A DNA stretch of 64,000 nt from the NCBI RefSeq assembly GCF_000717745.1, contig NZ_JOBH01000019.1, positions 136,452 to 200,451 of the forward strand, in the 5' to 3' direction. Under the pieces are notes generated by a model, which saw only the letters and a program-made list of their open reading frames with translations, was not told the origin of the DNA and did not search any database. Both the position numbers and the translations under genes were made by a program. This document shows positions 52,928 to 60,871 of the stretch, in pieces (position 1 is the stretch's first letter; each line of letters opens with the position of its first letter). This stretch comes from Streptomyces violens (GTDB lineage Bacteria > Actinomycetota > Actinomycetes > Streptomycetales > Streptomycetaceae).

Positions 52928-55804
52928 ATGACGATGTATCAGGAATCTGTTGCGGAATCCATTGAGGAAGCCGTTGAGGAATCCGTATCCGGCAACACAC
53001 CCACCGCCTTCCCGATGGACTCCCGGCCCCGGCACGAGCCCACGCACCTCGCTGACCTGCTGCTCCGGGCTGCCGAGCAGCATCCGGGCAACGGGCTGCA
53101 ATACTGCCTGACGGACGACCCGGCGGAGAGCCGGCTCCAGCCGTACCCCGCGCTGCTGGACGAGGCCCGGCTGATCCTGGCGGGACTGCGCGCCCGTGGC
53201 GCGGAGCCCGGCCGTAAGGTCGCGCTGCTGCTGGAGCGGCCGGACGACTTCCTGCCCGCCTTCTGGGCCTGTCTGCTCGGTGGCATGACCGCCTGCCCCC
53301 TCGTTCCCCTCCGCAACGACCAGGAGCGGTGGAGCGCCCAGCTCGCGCACGTCAACGCCCTGCTCGACGGTCCGCTGCTGGTCACCACGGCGCGACTGCG
53401 CGATGAGCTGCCGGAGGTCCCGGGCCTGGAGGTGGCGGTGCTCAAGGAGCTCACCGCTCACCTGGGTGCCGTCGGACCCGCGGATGTGGAGATGGCCGAG
53501 GCCCGGCCCACGGACGTCGCCCTGATGGTGCTCACCTCGGGATCCACCGGCAACTCCAAGGCCGTGCTGCTCACCCACGCCAACCTGCTGGCCTCCATGG
53601 CGGCCAAGGCCGACACGCAGGGCCTCACCTCGGCGGACATCACACTCAACTGGATCTCGTACGATCACGTCGCCGCCCTGCTGGAGGCGCACCTGCTGCC
53701 GCTGTCGGTCGGCGCGAACCAACTGCAGACCACCCCGGACACGATCCTCGGCGACCCGGTGCGCTTCCTCCGGCTCATCGACGCGCACCGCGTGACCATG
53801 ACCTTCACGCCCAACTTCCTGCTCGGCCTGATCAACCAGGCGCTGGACCAGCAGCCGGACAGTGTGCCCGACGACCTGTCGCTGGACCTGTCCTCGCTGC
53901 ACCACATCGTCTCCGGCGGCGAGGCCAACCTCGTCACCACCGGAGTGGCGTTCCTGGACAGGCTCGCCAAGTACGGCCTGGCCCGCGACGTGCTGTGGCC
54001 GGCCTTCGGCATGACCGAGACCTGCGCCGGCAGCATCTACAACCGTGAGTTCCCCGAGGGCGACCTGGGCGCGGAGTTCGCCGCGGTCGGCCGCCCGGTG
54101 ACCGGGCTGACCATCCGGATCACCGCCGAGGACGACGCGGAACGCGTACTGGCCGACGGCGAGATCGGCGAAGTACAGCTGACCGGACCGATGATCACCG
54201 GCGGGTACTTCAACAACGCACCGGCCACCAAGGACGCATTCAGCGCCGACGGCTGGTTCCGCACCGGCGACCTGGGGCGCCTCGTCGACGGCAGACTCAC
54301 CCTCGTCGGGCGCAGCAAGGACAGCATCATCGTCAACGGCGTGAACTACTTCAGCCACGAGCTGGAGGCGCTCCTGGAGGACCTCGACGGAGTACGGAAG
54401 TCGTACGTCGCGGCCTTCCCGACCCGCCCCGAGGGCAACGACACGGAGCAGCTCGTCGTGGCCTTCGCGACCACCCTCGCCCCGGACGACGAGGCCGGTC
54501 TGCACCGCCTGCTCATCGCGATGCGCAACAGCATCGTCATGGCCTGGGGCTTCCGCCCGGCACTGCTGTTGCCACTGCCCGCTGACGCCTTCCCCAAGAC
54601 CAGCCTCGGCAAGATCCAGCGTTCCCTCATGCGAAAGCGCCTGGAGGCCGGCGACTACACCACGCAACGCGCTTCCGTCGACGACGTGGTCACCCGCCAC
54701 CTCGGCGGATACACCGCCCCCGAGGGCGAGACCGAGCAGGCCCTGGCGGAGATCTACGCGGAACTGTTCGACCTGGCGCCCGACACCGTCAGCGCCACCG
54801 CGAGCTTCTTCGACCTGGGCGGCACCTCGCTGGACATCCTGCGCATGAAGCGGCTGCTGGGCAGCCGGCTCGGCGCCGTGGACCTGCCGGTCCTCGCCAT
54901 CCTCACCGCACCGAGCGTCCGCGAGCTGGCCAAACGGCTCACGGTCCGCGAGAACGCCGACCCGGCCGCGTACGACCCGATCGTCCCGCTGCAGACCAGC
55001 GGCGACAAGACGCCACTGTTCTGCGTCCACCCGGGCGTCGGCGAGGTGCTCGTCTTCGTCAACCTGGCCAAGTACTTCGTACAGGAGCGCCCCTTCTACG
55101 CGCTGCGGGCGCGCGGCTTCAACCCCGGCGAGCGGCCCTTCGAGTCCTTCGACGAGATGGCCCGTACATACGCGGCCGCCATCCGCGAAAAACAGCCGCA
55201 CGGCCCGTACGCGCTGGCCGGCTACTCCTTCGGCTCGGCGGTGGCCTTCGAGATCGCCAAGATCCTGGAGGCCGAGGGCGAACGGGTCGACTTCCTCGGC
55301 AGCTTCAACCTCCCGCCCCACATCAAGTACCGCATGGACGAGCTCGACTACATCGAGACCGCGGTCAACCTGGCGATGTTCCTGGAGCTGGTCTCCAAAC
55401 AGCAGGCGGCCGAACTGCCCGCCCAGCTGCGGCCGTTCGGCAAGGACGAACAGCTCAAGCACCTGTTCGACATCGCCCCGCCGGAGCGGCTGGCCGAACT
55501 GGACCTGGACCTGGCACGGTTCACGGCCTGGGCGGACCTCGCCGACGGCCTGACCGGGCTCGGGCGGACGTACCGGCCCAGCGGGGACGTACGGCGGATG
55601 AGCGTCTTCTACGCGATCCCACTGCGCGGCACCAAGGAGGACTGGCTCAACAACGAACTGCGCCGCTGGGACGAGCACACCCGCGAGCAGAACCGCTACC
55701 TCGACGTCCCCGGCGAGCACTACACACTCATGGGCCCCCAACACGTCGCCGCTTTCCAGACCATCCTCCGGTCCGAACTCGACCGGTCTCTCGACGGCAA
55801 GTGA
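52928..55804 (+). CDS. NRPS-like A-T-TE synthetase, terphenylquinone (polyporic acid/atromentin-type) synthase
   Basis: 958 residues. ATG 52928 with GGAGAGGGA upstream. Adenylation domain (about 30-560) with TSGSTGNSKA (203-212), GMTETCAG, WFRTGDLG and the A10 Lys in PKTSLGKIQ. Thiolation domain with Ser634 in DLGGTSLDILRM. Type I thioesterase (about 690-958) with Ser767 in GYSFGS and His931 in GEHYTL. No condensation domain. This A-T-TE order is that of fungal atromentin/terrequinone synthetases and bacterial RalA, EchA and TerA. They activate an aryl-pyruvate and dimerise it to a dihydroxy-benzoquinone. The TE position usually holding Asp reads FLGSFN, as far as I recall usual in this group. 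Following reductase and dehydratase genes fit p-terphenyl formation. Confidence 0.93.
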   Translation: MTMYQESVAESIEEAVEESVSGNTPTAFPMDSRPRHEPTHLADLLLRAAEQHPGNGLQYCLTDDPAESRLQPYPALLDEARLILAGLRARGAEPGRKVALLLERPDDFLPAFWACLLGGMTACPLVPLRNDQERWSAQLAHVNALLDGPLLVTTARLRDELPEVPGLEVAVLKELTAHLGAVGPADVEMAEARPTDVALMVLTSGSTGNSKAVLLTHANLLASMAAKADTQGLTSADITLNWISYDHVAALLEAHLLPLSVGANQLQTTPDTILGDPVRFLRLIDAHRVTMTFTPNFLLGLINQALDQQPDSVPDDLSLDLSSLHHIVSGGEANLVTTGVAFLDRLAKYGLARDVLWPAFGMTETCAGSIYNREFPEGDLGAEFAAVGRPVTGLTIRITAEDDAERVLADGEIGEVQLTGPMITGGYFNNAPATKDAFSADGWFRTGDLGRLVDGRLTLVGRSKDSIIVNGVNYFSHELEALLEDLDGVRKSYVAAFPTRPEGNDTEQLVVAFATTLAPDDEAGLHRLLIAMRNSIVMAWGFRPALLLPLPADAFPKTSLGKIQRSLMRKRLEAGDYTTQRASVDDVVTRHLGGYTAPEGETEQALAEIYAELFDLAPDTVSATASFFDLGGTSLDILRMKRLLGSRLGAVDLPVLAILTAPSVRELAKRLTVRENADPAAYDPIVPLQTSGDKTPLFCVHPGVGEVLVFVNLAKYFVQERPFYALRARGFNPGERPFESFDEMARTYAAAIREKQPHGPYALAGYSFGSAVAFEIAKILEAEGERVDFLGSFNLPPHIKYRMDELDYIETAVNLAMFLELVSKQQAAELPAQLRPFGKDEQLKHLFDIAPPERLAELDLDLARFTAWADLADGLTGLGRTYRPSGDVRRMSVFYAIPLRGTKEDWLNNELRRWDEHTREQNRYLDVPGEHYTLMGPQHVAAFQTILRSELDRSLDGK

Positions 55805-55819
55805 GCACAGGAGGCTGCT

Positions 55820-56839
55820 TTGACGCCTGACAATGTTGTGTCGCAAGGCAATGCTGTGTCGCAAGGCAGTGTTGTGTCGCAAGACAAGAAGATTCTGATC
55901 ACCGGTGGTACCGGCCAGGCGGCCCGCCCGGTCGCCGAGGCCCTCGCCGCCGACAACGAGGTCTGGTGCCTCGGCCGCTTCACCACCCCCGGCGCCGAGG
56001 ACGAGCTGCGCGCCCGCGGCATCACGACGTACCACTGGGACATGGGCGGCGAGGACACCCTCGACGCGCTGCCCGACGACTTCACCCACGTCATGCACTC
56101 CGCGGTGCACCGCGGCTACGACGGCGACTTCGACACCGCCATCGAAATCAACTCGGTCGCCGTCGGACGCCTCATGACCCACTGCCGCAAGGCTGAGGCA
56201 TTCCTGCACGTGTCGACCGGCGCCTTCTACAAGCGCCAGACGCTCGACCACCAGTACAAGGAGACCGACCCGCTGGACGGCGTGGCCGACTGGCTGCCGA
56301 CGTACCCCGTCAGCAAGCTCGCCGCGGAGGGCACAGCGCGCGCGTACGCCCGCACACTCGGCGTCCCCACCACCATCGCCCGCCTCAACATCTCCTACGG
56401 ACCGGCCTCCTACGGCGGCGTGCCCATCATGTACTTCAAGAAGATGCTGGCCGGCGAGCCGATCCCCATCCCGCTCGAAGGCCAGAACTGGGCATCACTG
56501 ATCCACACCGACGACCTCGTACACCAGGTCCCACTGCTGTGGTCCATCGCGAGCACACCGGCGACCATCGTCAACTGGGGCGGTGACGAGCCGGTCGGCA
56601 TGACCGACTGCGCCGCGTACATGGCTGAACTCACCGGCGTCGAGGCGAAGTTCGAAGAGTCCGCCGTCACCCGTGAGACGTACGCCTTCGACAGCACCAA
56701 GCGGCGGTCCCTGATCGGCGACTGCACCGTCGAATGGCACGACGGCATCCGCCGCACACTGCGGGCACACTTCCCCGACATCGCCCTGAAGGACACAACG
56801 GGGGTCTCAACGGAGGTCTCAACGAGGGTCTTGACGTGA
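55820..56839 (+). CDS. NAD(P)-dependent epimerase/dehydratase-family reductase (TerB/EchB-like)
   Basis: 339 residues. TTG 55820 after AGGAGG, 15 bp past the synthetase stop. The first ~20 residues are three VVSQG-type repeats from an 18-bp tandem repeat. The extended-SDR Rossmann fold follows with [14 protein letters not shown], the dinucleotide loop, STGAFY (Ser) and YPVSK (catalytic Tyr and Lys). The C-terminal substrate domain has [15 protein letters not shown]. In terfestatin and echoside routes a related enzyme reduces the quinone intermediate. Its stop overlaps the next start (GTGA). Confidence 0.9.
   Translation: MTPDNVVSQGNAVSQGSVVSQDKKILITGGTGQAARPVAEALAADNEVWCLGRFTTPGAEDELRARGITTYHWDMGGEDTLDALPDDFTHVMHSAVHRGYDGDFDTAIEINSVAVGRLMTHCRKAEAFLHVSTGAFYKRQTLDHQYKETDPLDGVADWLPTYPVSKLAAEGTARAYARTLGVPTTIARLNISYGPASYGGVPIMYFKKMLAGEPIPIPLEGQNWASLIHTDDLVHQVPLLWSIASTPATIVNWGGDEPVGMTDCAAYMAELTGVEAKFEESAVTRETYAFDSTKRRSLIGDCTVEWHDGIRRTLRAHFPDIALKDTTGVSTEVSTRVLT
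55832..55885. repeat. 18-bp tandem repeat x3 at the 5' end of the reductase gene
   Basis: AATGTTGTGTCGCAAGGC (55832-55849), AATGCTGTGTCGCAAGGC (55850-55867) and AGTGTTGTGTCGCAAGAC (55868-55885) encode an in-frame N-terminal extension outside the conserved fold. Confidence 0.92.
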
Positions 56840-57315
56840 ACGCCACCGACGCGGAGAACCGGATACACCTGGCAAGCGATGCGGAGAAACGCATCCGAAC
56901 CGCCTACGACGCATTCCACCGCCGGGACATCGACGCCATCCTGTCCTGCTTCGACCCCGCGATCGTCTGGGTGCACCCCGACGGCATGCGGGAGGTGGGC
57001 CTGGGCGGACCCAAGTACGGGCACGACGGCATGCGGGATTTCCTCGCCCGAGTGCCCGCCGTACTGGGCGGAATGGTCCTCGACCCGCACGAATTCCTGG
57101 TCGACGGCGACCGGGTAATGGTGCTCGGGGACCGGGAGGTCACCTCCCGCGACGGCCGCAAGGCGACCCTGCGTTTCGTCCACTCCTGGACGCTCGGCGC
57201 GGACGGTCTGGCCGTGCACTTCGAGGACTACTTCGACACCGCCGAAATGCTCCGCCTGATCGACCCCGACATTTCTCTCACTATTTCTTTCACTCCACGA
57301 GGTGAAACGCTTTGA
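56836..57315 (+). CDS. SnoaL/NTF2-like dehydratase (TerC/EchC-like)
   Basis: 159 residues, GTG 56836 in a GTGA overlap. A single NTF2-fold (cystatin-like alpha/beta barrel): [61 protein letters not shown]. Polar residues His, Asp and Arg line the pocket. In p-terphenyl pathways a SnoaL-like enzyme dehydrates the reduced quinone to the aromatic terphenyl; the gene order synthetase-reductase-NTF2 supports that. It could otherwise be a cyclase-like protein. Its end overlaps the nitroreductase start (TTGA). Confidence 0.88.
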   Translation: MNATDAENRIHLASDAEKRIRTAYDAFHRRDIDAILSCFDPAIVWVHPDGMREVGLGGPKYGHDGMRDFLARVPAVLGGMVLDPHEFLVDGDRVMVLGDREVTSRDGRKATLRFVHSWTLGADGLAVHFEDYFDTAEMLRLIDPDISLTISFTPRGETL

Positions 57316-57911
57316 ATTCCCTTATTTCTCCCCTCGCCGCTGACGCGCAGAATCTCCTCTTCAAGGAGGCCCACACCGCACACGCATTCACCGCCGATCC
57401 GGTGACCGACGAGCAGGTCACCGCCATCCACGAGCTCATCAAAAACGCCCCGACCTCGCTCAACAGCCAGCCGCTCCGCGCCGTCCTGATCCGCAGCGAC
57501 GAGGCACGCGCACGACTCGTCGAGCGCATGGCACCCGGCAATCAGCCCAAGGTGCGTCAGGCGCCGCTCGTCGTCGTCCTCGCCGCCGACCTCGATTTCC
57601 ACGAGACGCTGCCCAAGGTCGCACCGCACGTACCGAACGCCCGCGACCTGTTCGCCGACGAGACCCTGCGGCACGACACGGCCGTGGTCAACGCCGCCCT
57701 CCAGATCGCCTACTTCATCGTGGGAGTACGGGCTGCCGGCCTCGCCGTGGGCCCCATGGCGGGCTTCGACGCCAAGGCCGTCACCGAGGAGTTTTTCCCC
57801 GACGGCCAACACCGCGCCCTGGTCGTGGCGAACGTCGGCCGCCCGGCCCCGGACGCCTTCCGCCCCCGCGCACCTCGCCTGACGTACGACGAGGTGTTCA
57901 GGAGCGTCTGA
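57312..57911 (+). CDS. RutE/HadB-like nitroreductase-family reductase of the terphenyl operon
   Basis: 199 residues, TTG 57312 in a TTGA overlap with GAGGTGAAA upstream. FMN-binding elements: HTAHAFTADPVTDEQ, NAPTSLNSQPLRAVLI, and the C-terminal GPMAGFDAKAVTEEFF with VVANVGRPA. The fold is that of RutE/malonic semialdehyde reductases. Its position makes it part of the operon; it may reduce a quinone intermediate or tailor the terphenyl. It is not part of the minimal three-enzyme terphenyl set as I know it, so its role is open. Confidence 0.88.
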   Translation: MNSLISPLAADAQNLLFKEAHTAHAFTADPVTDEQVTAIHELIKNAPTSLNSQPLRAVLIRSDEARARLVERMAPGNQPKVRQAPLVVVLAADLDFHETLPKVAPHVPNARDLFADETLRHDTAVVNAALQIAYFIVGVRAAGLAVGPMAGFDAKAVTEEFFPDGQHRALVVANVGRPAPDAFRPRAPRLTYDEVFRSV

Positions 57912-57918
57912 CAACTGC

Positions 57919-57995
57919 GGTTTCCCCGCCTGTTGTCACCGCTCCGATGTTGTCACCGTGTCTCCGCTCCGGTGTTGTCACCGTGTCACCGCTCC
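57919..57995. repeat. imperfect repeats at the convergent ends of nitroreductase and SDR genes
   Basis: The unit GTTGTCACCG(TGTC)ACCGCTCCG occurs about three times with small changes. Copies reach into the 3' end of the minus-strand SDR gene. Confidence 0.8.
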
Positions 57996-58816
57996 GACAA
58001 GCGGAAATCGAACGGTACAGCGCCCGGGTCGACGATGGTGGTTCCACCGTCCGCGGTGAGGGTGGTGCCGTTGACGTAGGAGGAGTGCGGGCCCAGAAGC
58101 CACAGCACAACGTCGGCGATTTCGTGGGGCTCGGCGGGACGGCGTTGCGGTACGAGGGCGGTGACCTCGGTGTACGACTCCTCGACGCCGAGCCCCAACG
58201 GCCCGCCGAACTCCCGCATCTCCTCGTCCGCCATCTCGGTACGGGTCCAGCCTGGGCACACGGTGTTGGCACGTACTCCACGCGGCCCGAACTCGGCCGC
58301 GAGGGTAGCGGTCAGCATGGCGGCACCGGCCTTCGAGGCGGCGTACGCGGACATCCCGCCCGAGGCACGCAACCCGGCTATCGAGCCGACCGTCACGAAC
58401 GACCCCTTGGAGTCGATGAGATGGGGTAGCGCGGCGCGGGCGAGAAGGAAGACCGATGTCAGATTGGTGCGCAGGGTTGCGTCCCAGTCCTCGTCGGTCA
58501 GGTCGAGCACCCCGCCCGGACGCATCACACCCGCGTTGGCGACGACACCGTCGAGGCGGCCGTGATCCCGTACGACGGCGGCCACCAGCTCCTCGACCTG
58601 CGCCCGGTCGGTGACGTCCGCGACATACGCCGTGGCCCCACACCCGTCCGCGACCTTGCGCAGCATGTCGCCCCGCCGCCCGCAAACAGCAACACGCGCA
58701 CCCGAAGCCGCCGCCTGCTCGGCCACGGCAGCCCCGATACCACTGCTGCCACCCGGCACCAGGTGAACGGGGGCGGGGGAGGGGGAGGAGGACGACGAGG
58801 GGGCGGGACGTTGCAT
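57986..58816 (-). CDS. short-chain dehydrogenase/reductase
   Basis: 276 residues, ATG 58814-58816 sharing a base with the stop of the GH5 gene (TGATG). A Ser/Pro-rich N-terminus precedes PGGSSGIGAAV, where the usual Thr of TGxxxGIG is Pro. NAGVM, the Ser in GSIAG, YAASK (catalytic Tyr and Lys) and PGWTRTEM are present. A complete classical SDR of ketoreductase type. It faces the terphenyl operon tail to tail and is translationally coupled to the glycosidase, so it more likely belongs to the latter; a role in terphenyl tailoring cannot be excluded. Confidence 0.9.
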   Translation of the reverse strand: MQRPAPSSSSSPSPAPVHLVPGGSSGIGAAVAEQAAASGARVAVCGRRGDMLRKVADGCGATAYVADVTDRAQVEELVAAVVRDHGRLDGVVANAGVMRPGGVLDLTDEDWDATLRTNLTSVFLLARAALPHLIDSKGSFVTVGSIAGLRASGGMSAYAASKAGAAMLTATLAAEFGPRGVRANTVCPGWTRTEMADEEMREFGGPLGLGVEESYTEVTALVPQRRPAEPHEIADVVLWLLGPHSSYVNGTTLTADGGTTIVDPGAVPFDFRLSER

Positions 58817-60414
58817 CAGTGTGTACTCCCTTGCGTGGGCTTGTCTGGGTGGGCTCGGTCGGTGTCGCCTGCGTTCACTGGCTTCTGACGGCTAGTCACT
58901 GCCAGTGCGACCGTGGTACCTGGGCGCGTCGAGGGCAGTAGCAGCCGGGCGATGCCGTCCGCATACCGCACCGCGGCATCCGCATCCGGTATACCGTCGA
59001 CGGTCACCCGGGCACCGTATGGGTACACCGTGGCAGGCAGAGTGATCTCCGTCCATGCCCGCCGCGTCGTCCGATTGGCAGTGAGGGTGAGGCGGTACTC
59101 GCCGGTCGTCGGGGTGTACGACTCGCGCCCGGGGACGCCTGCGACGGCGCGCGCGTAGGGGCCGAACACCGGTTCCTTGCCCGGCGCCCGGCGGCCATCG
59201 GCACCTCGTACGCAGTAGCCGCCCCCTTCGGGCGCGTCGCAGTCGTACCACATGGCCCACCCCGAAGCGAAGCCCGGCATCGACTCCAGCTGACGACGTA
59301 TCAGCTCTGCGTTCCCGGGTGTGGTGGCCCGGGGCGGCCCCCACTCGCCGACCAGGACGGGCAGTCGGTGCGCGGCCGGGTAGGCGCCGATGGCCGCCTC
59401 GTACTGCTCGATGAACCTTCCATCCGGGTCCCAGTCCTGCCCGGATTCCACGGCCGTGTCGTAGTAGTGCGGGGCGTATCCGATACGGTCGGCGCCGGGG
59501 CGCGGGTCGTGGAAGCCGGGCAGGCTGGTCGGTACTCCCTGGCCGACCAGAACGGTCGGTTCCACGAACAGCCACGCGTTGCGGTCGACGGCTCGCACGG
59601 CGTCGATGAGGCGTCGGTACATCGCCGGCAGCCGGCCCTGTTCGAGCGCTACCGACGCGGCCAGCTGGTTGGCCGGGTCGGTCGGGTCGCCGGGAACCGG
59701 GCCGAAGGGCTCGTTGAACAGGTCGTAGCCCAGTAGCGAGCGGTGTCCGCGCAGCGTTGCGGCGACACGGGCGTAGGCGGCTGCCTGTGCGGCGCGCAGG
59801 TCCGGGTCGTCGTACAGGTGGGTGAAGGCGGCCTGGACGGCCGGCTGGAAGTAGTCGGAGAACCAGTCGTCGGGGCTCGGCTCGAAGGGCAGGCCGTCGG
59901 TGCGGGTGGCCCAGGCGGGAATGCCGTTGTGCCCGAAGGCCGGGCCGAACACGTCCTGGTGCCAGTCGATGAGTACCAGCACTCCGTACCGGTCGGCCCA
60001 GCCCAGCACCCGGTCGAGGTAGCGCAGGTAGGCAGTGTCGTAGCGGCCGCGCTTCGGCTCCACCTTCTCCCACTGGATGTTGAGCCGCATGAGCGTGAAG
60101 CCCTCGGCGGCCAGGCGCGCGACGCGGTGCTGCGTGACGGTGTCGGTCTTGCCGAGATTGAGGCCGCGCAGGGTGAGGACGCGGCCGTGCCGGTCGACGA
60201 GGCGGGTGCGGCCGTCCGGAGTGGTCACTGTGCCGGACGGCGGGGCGGTGGTGTTGGCTTTGGCATCTTCAGCGTTGGCCGACACCGAAGTCTTCGGCAA
60301 GGCCGATGCCGAGGCTCCCGCTGGTGGGACCGATGCCGAAGCCTCCGGTAGAAGGGCCGTGCCGAAGGCGAGGGAGAAGGACAGCAGGGCGAGGACGGCG
60401 CGGCTCAGACGCAT
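58816..60414 (-). CDS. secreted GH5 endoglycoceramidase-like glycosidase
   Basis: 532 residues, ATG 60412-60414 with GGAGG five bases upstream; the open frame to 60450 is not used. Signal peptide about 1-27 (LSRAVLALLSFSLAFGTALL), then a Ser/Ala linker. The TIM barrel has LRGLNLGKTDT, VLIDWHQDVFG, the acid/base Glu in YDLFNEPFG and the nucleophile Glu in LVGEWGPP. The DWHQD and NEPFG motifs mark endoglycoceramidase-type GH5 enzymes, which release oligosaccharides from glycosphingolipids or related glycolipids. A C-terminal beta-sandwich follows (to residue 532). Typical length for this group. An overlapping SDR follows. Confidence 0.92.
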   Translation of the reverse strand: MRLSRAVLALLSFSLAFGTALLPEASASVPPAGASASALPKTSVSANAEDAKANTTAPPSGTVTTPDGRTRLVDRHGRVLTLRGLNLGKTDTVTQHRVARLAAEGFTLMRLNIQWEKVEPKRGRYDTAYLRYLDRVLGWADRYGVLVLIDWHQDVFGPAFGHNGIPAWATRTDGLPFEPSPDDWFSDYFQPAVQAAFTHLYDDPDLRAAQAAAYARVAATLRGHRSLLGYDLFNEPFGPVPGDPTDPANQLAASVALEQGRLPAMYRRLIDAVRAVDRNAWLFVEPTVLVGQGVPTSLPGFHDPRPGADRIGYAPHYYDTAVESGQDWDPDGRFIEQYEAAIGAYPAAHRLPVLVGEWGPPRATTPGNAELIRRQLESMPGFASGWAMWYDCDAPEGGGYCVRGADGRRAPGKEPVFGPYARAVAGVPGRESYTPTTGEYRLTLTANRTTRRAWTEITLPATVYPYGARVTVDGIPDADAAVRYADGIARLLLPSTRPGTTVALAVTSRQKPVNAGDTDRAHPDKPTQGSTH

Positions 60415-60730
60415 ATGGCCTCCGGTGGGGACGGTCGGCGCGTGGGCCAAGGGCCCGCCGCAACCCGCATCTTGACGTCCGGGAGCCCAGGCGGCAAGGG
60501 GACGGTGAGTCAGATGAGCCAGATGAGCTGAAATGGGGTGCGTGTGGGATAGCGCGGGGGTGTCGGCCGTGCCGGACTGTGCCGGGCCGTGCCGGCCAGT
60601 GCTGGGCGATGTGGCAGCTATCCAGTCCTGGGCGATGTGACAGCTATTCAGTCTTGGGCGATCCGAGAGTTATCCACAGGAGGCTCCCTCCGCAAAACGG
60701 CCAACTCAACTTCCCGCTACCGTCGGTGAC
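60415..60730. other. intergenic region with a 26-bp triple repeat and no gene
   Basis: About 315 bp between the divergent glycosidase and the small peptide/glycosyltransferase genes. It contains GC-rich sequence with several CCGTGCCGG elements (60560-60600), the 26-bp triple repeat (60597-60674) and no credible ORF. Confidence 0.7.
60597..60674. repeat. 26-bp tandem repeat x3 ending in a DnaA-box-like sequence
   Basis: Units 60597-60622, 60623-60648 and 60649-60674 share CAGTCCTGGGCGATGTGACA and AGCTATC with few changes. The last unit continues into TTATCCACA (60670-60678), a perfect DnaA-box consensus; the other two junctions read TATCCAGTC and TATTCAGTC. They lie 60-130 bp upstream of the small peptide gene. 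Confidence 0.85.
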
Positions 60731-60871
60731 ATGCACGGAGGATTGCCGTTCATCGGCATCAGCACCATCGTCTACGGCGCGATCGGCCTCATCGCTCTCG
60801 CTGCCGCCGGATTCCGCAAACTCGGGGGAGTAGGACATGTACAGCGTCACAGCCATCGTCCCAGCTCATAA
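60731..60871 (+). CDS. possible 46-residue single-TM peptide upstream of the glycosyltransferase
   Basis: ATG 60731 to TAA 60869-60871. The peptide starts MHGGLPFIGISTIVYGAIG, continues with a hydrophobic LIALAAAGF and ends in basic RKLGG and HVQRHSHRPSS. It overlaps the glycosyltransferase start by 35 bp in another frame. A weak ribosome site (GGTGAC) and the absence of other evidence keep confidence moderate. If real it could be a small partner of the membrane glycosyltransferase. Only the hydrophobic segment supports it. Confidence 0.45.
   Translation: MHGGLPFIGISTIVYGAIGLIALAAAGFRKLGGVGHVQRHSHRPSS

Noticed and set aside
52907..56251. A 1,114-codon open frame antisense to the terphenyl genes
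   Set aside because: It mirrors the high-GC third positions of the sense genes, has no recognisable domain, and the sense frames carry clear conserved motifs.
60670..60678. TTATCCACA as part of a replication origin
   Set aside because: Only one perfect DnaA box, no dnaA/dnaN genes and no AT-rich unwinding region; kept only as a possible regulatory site.
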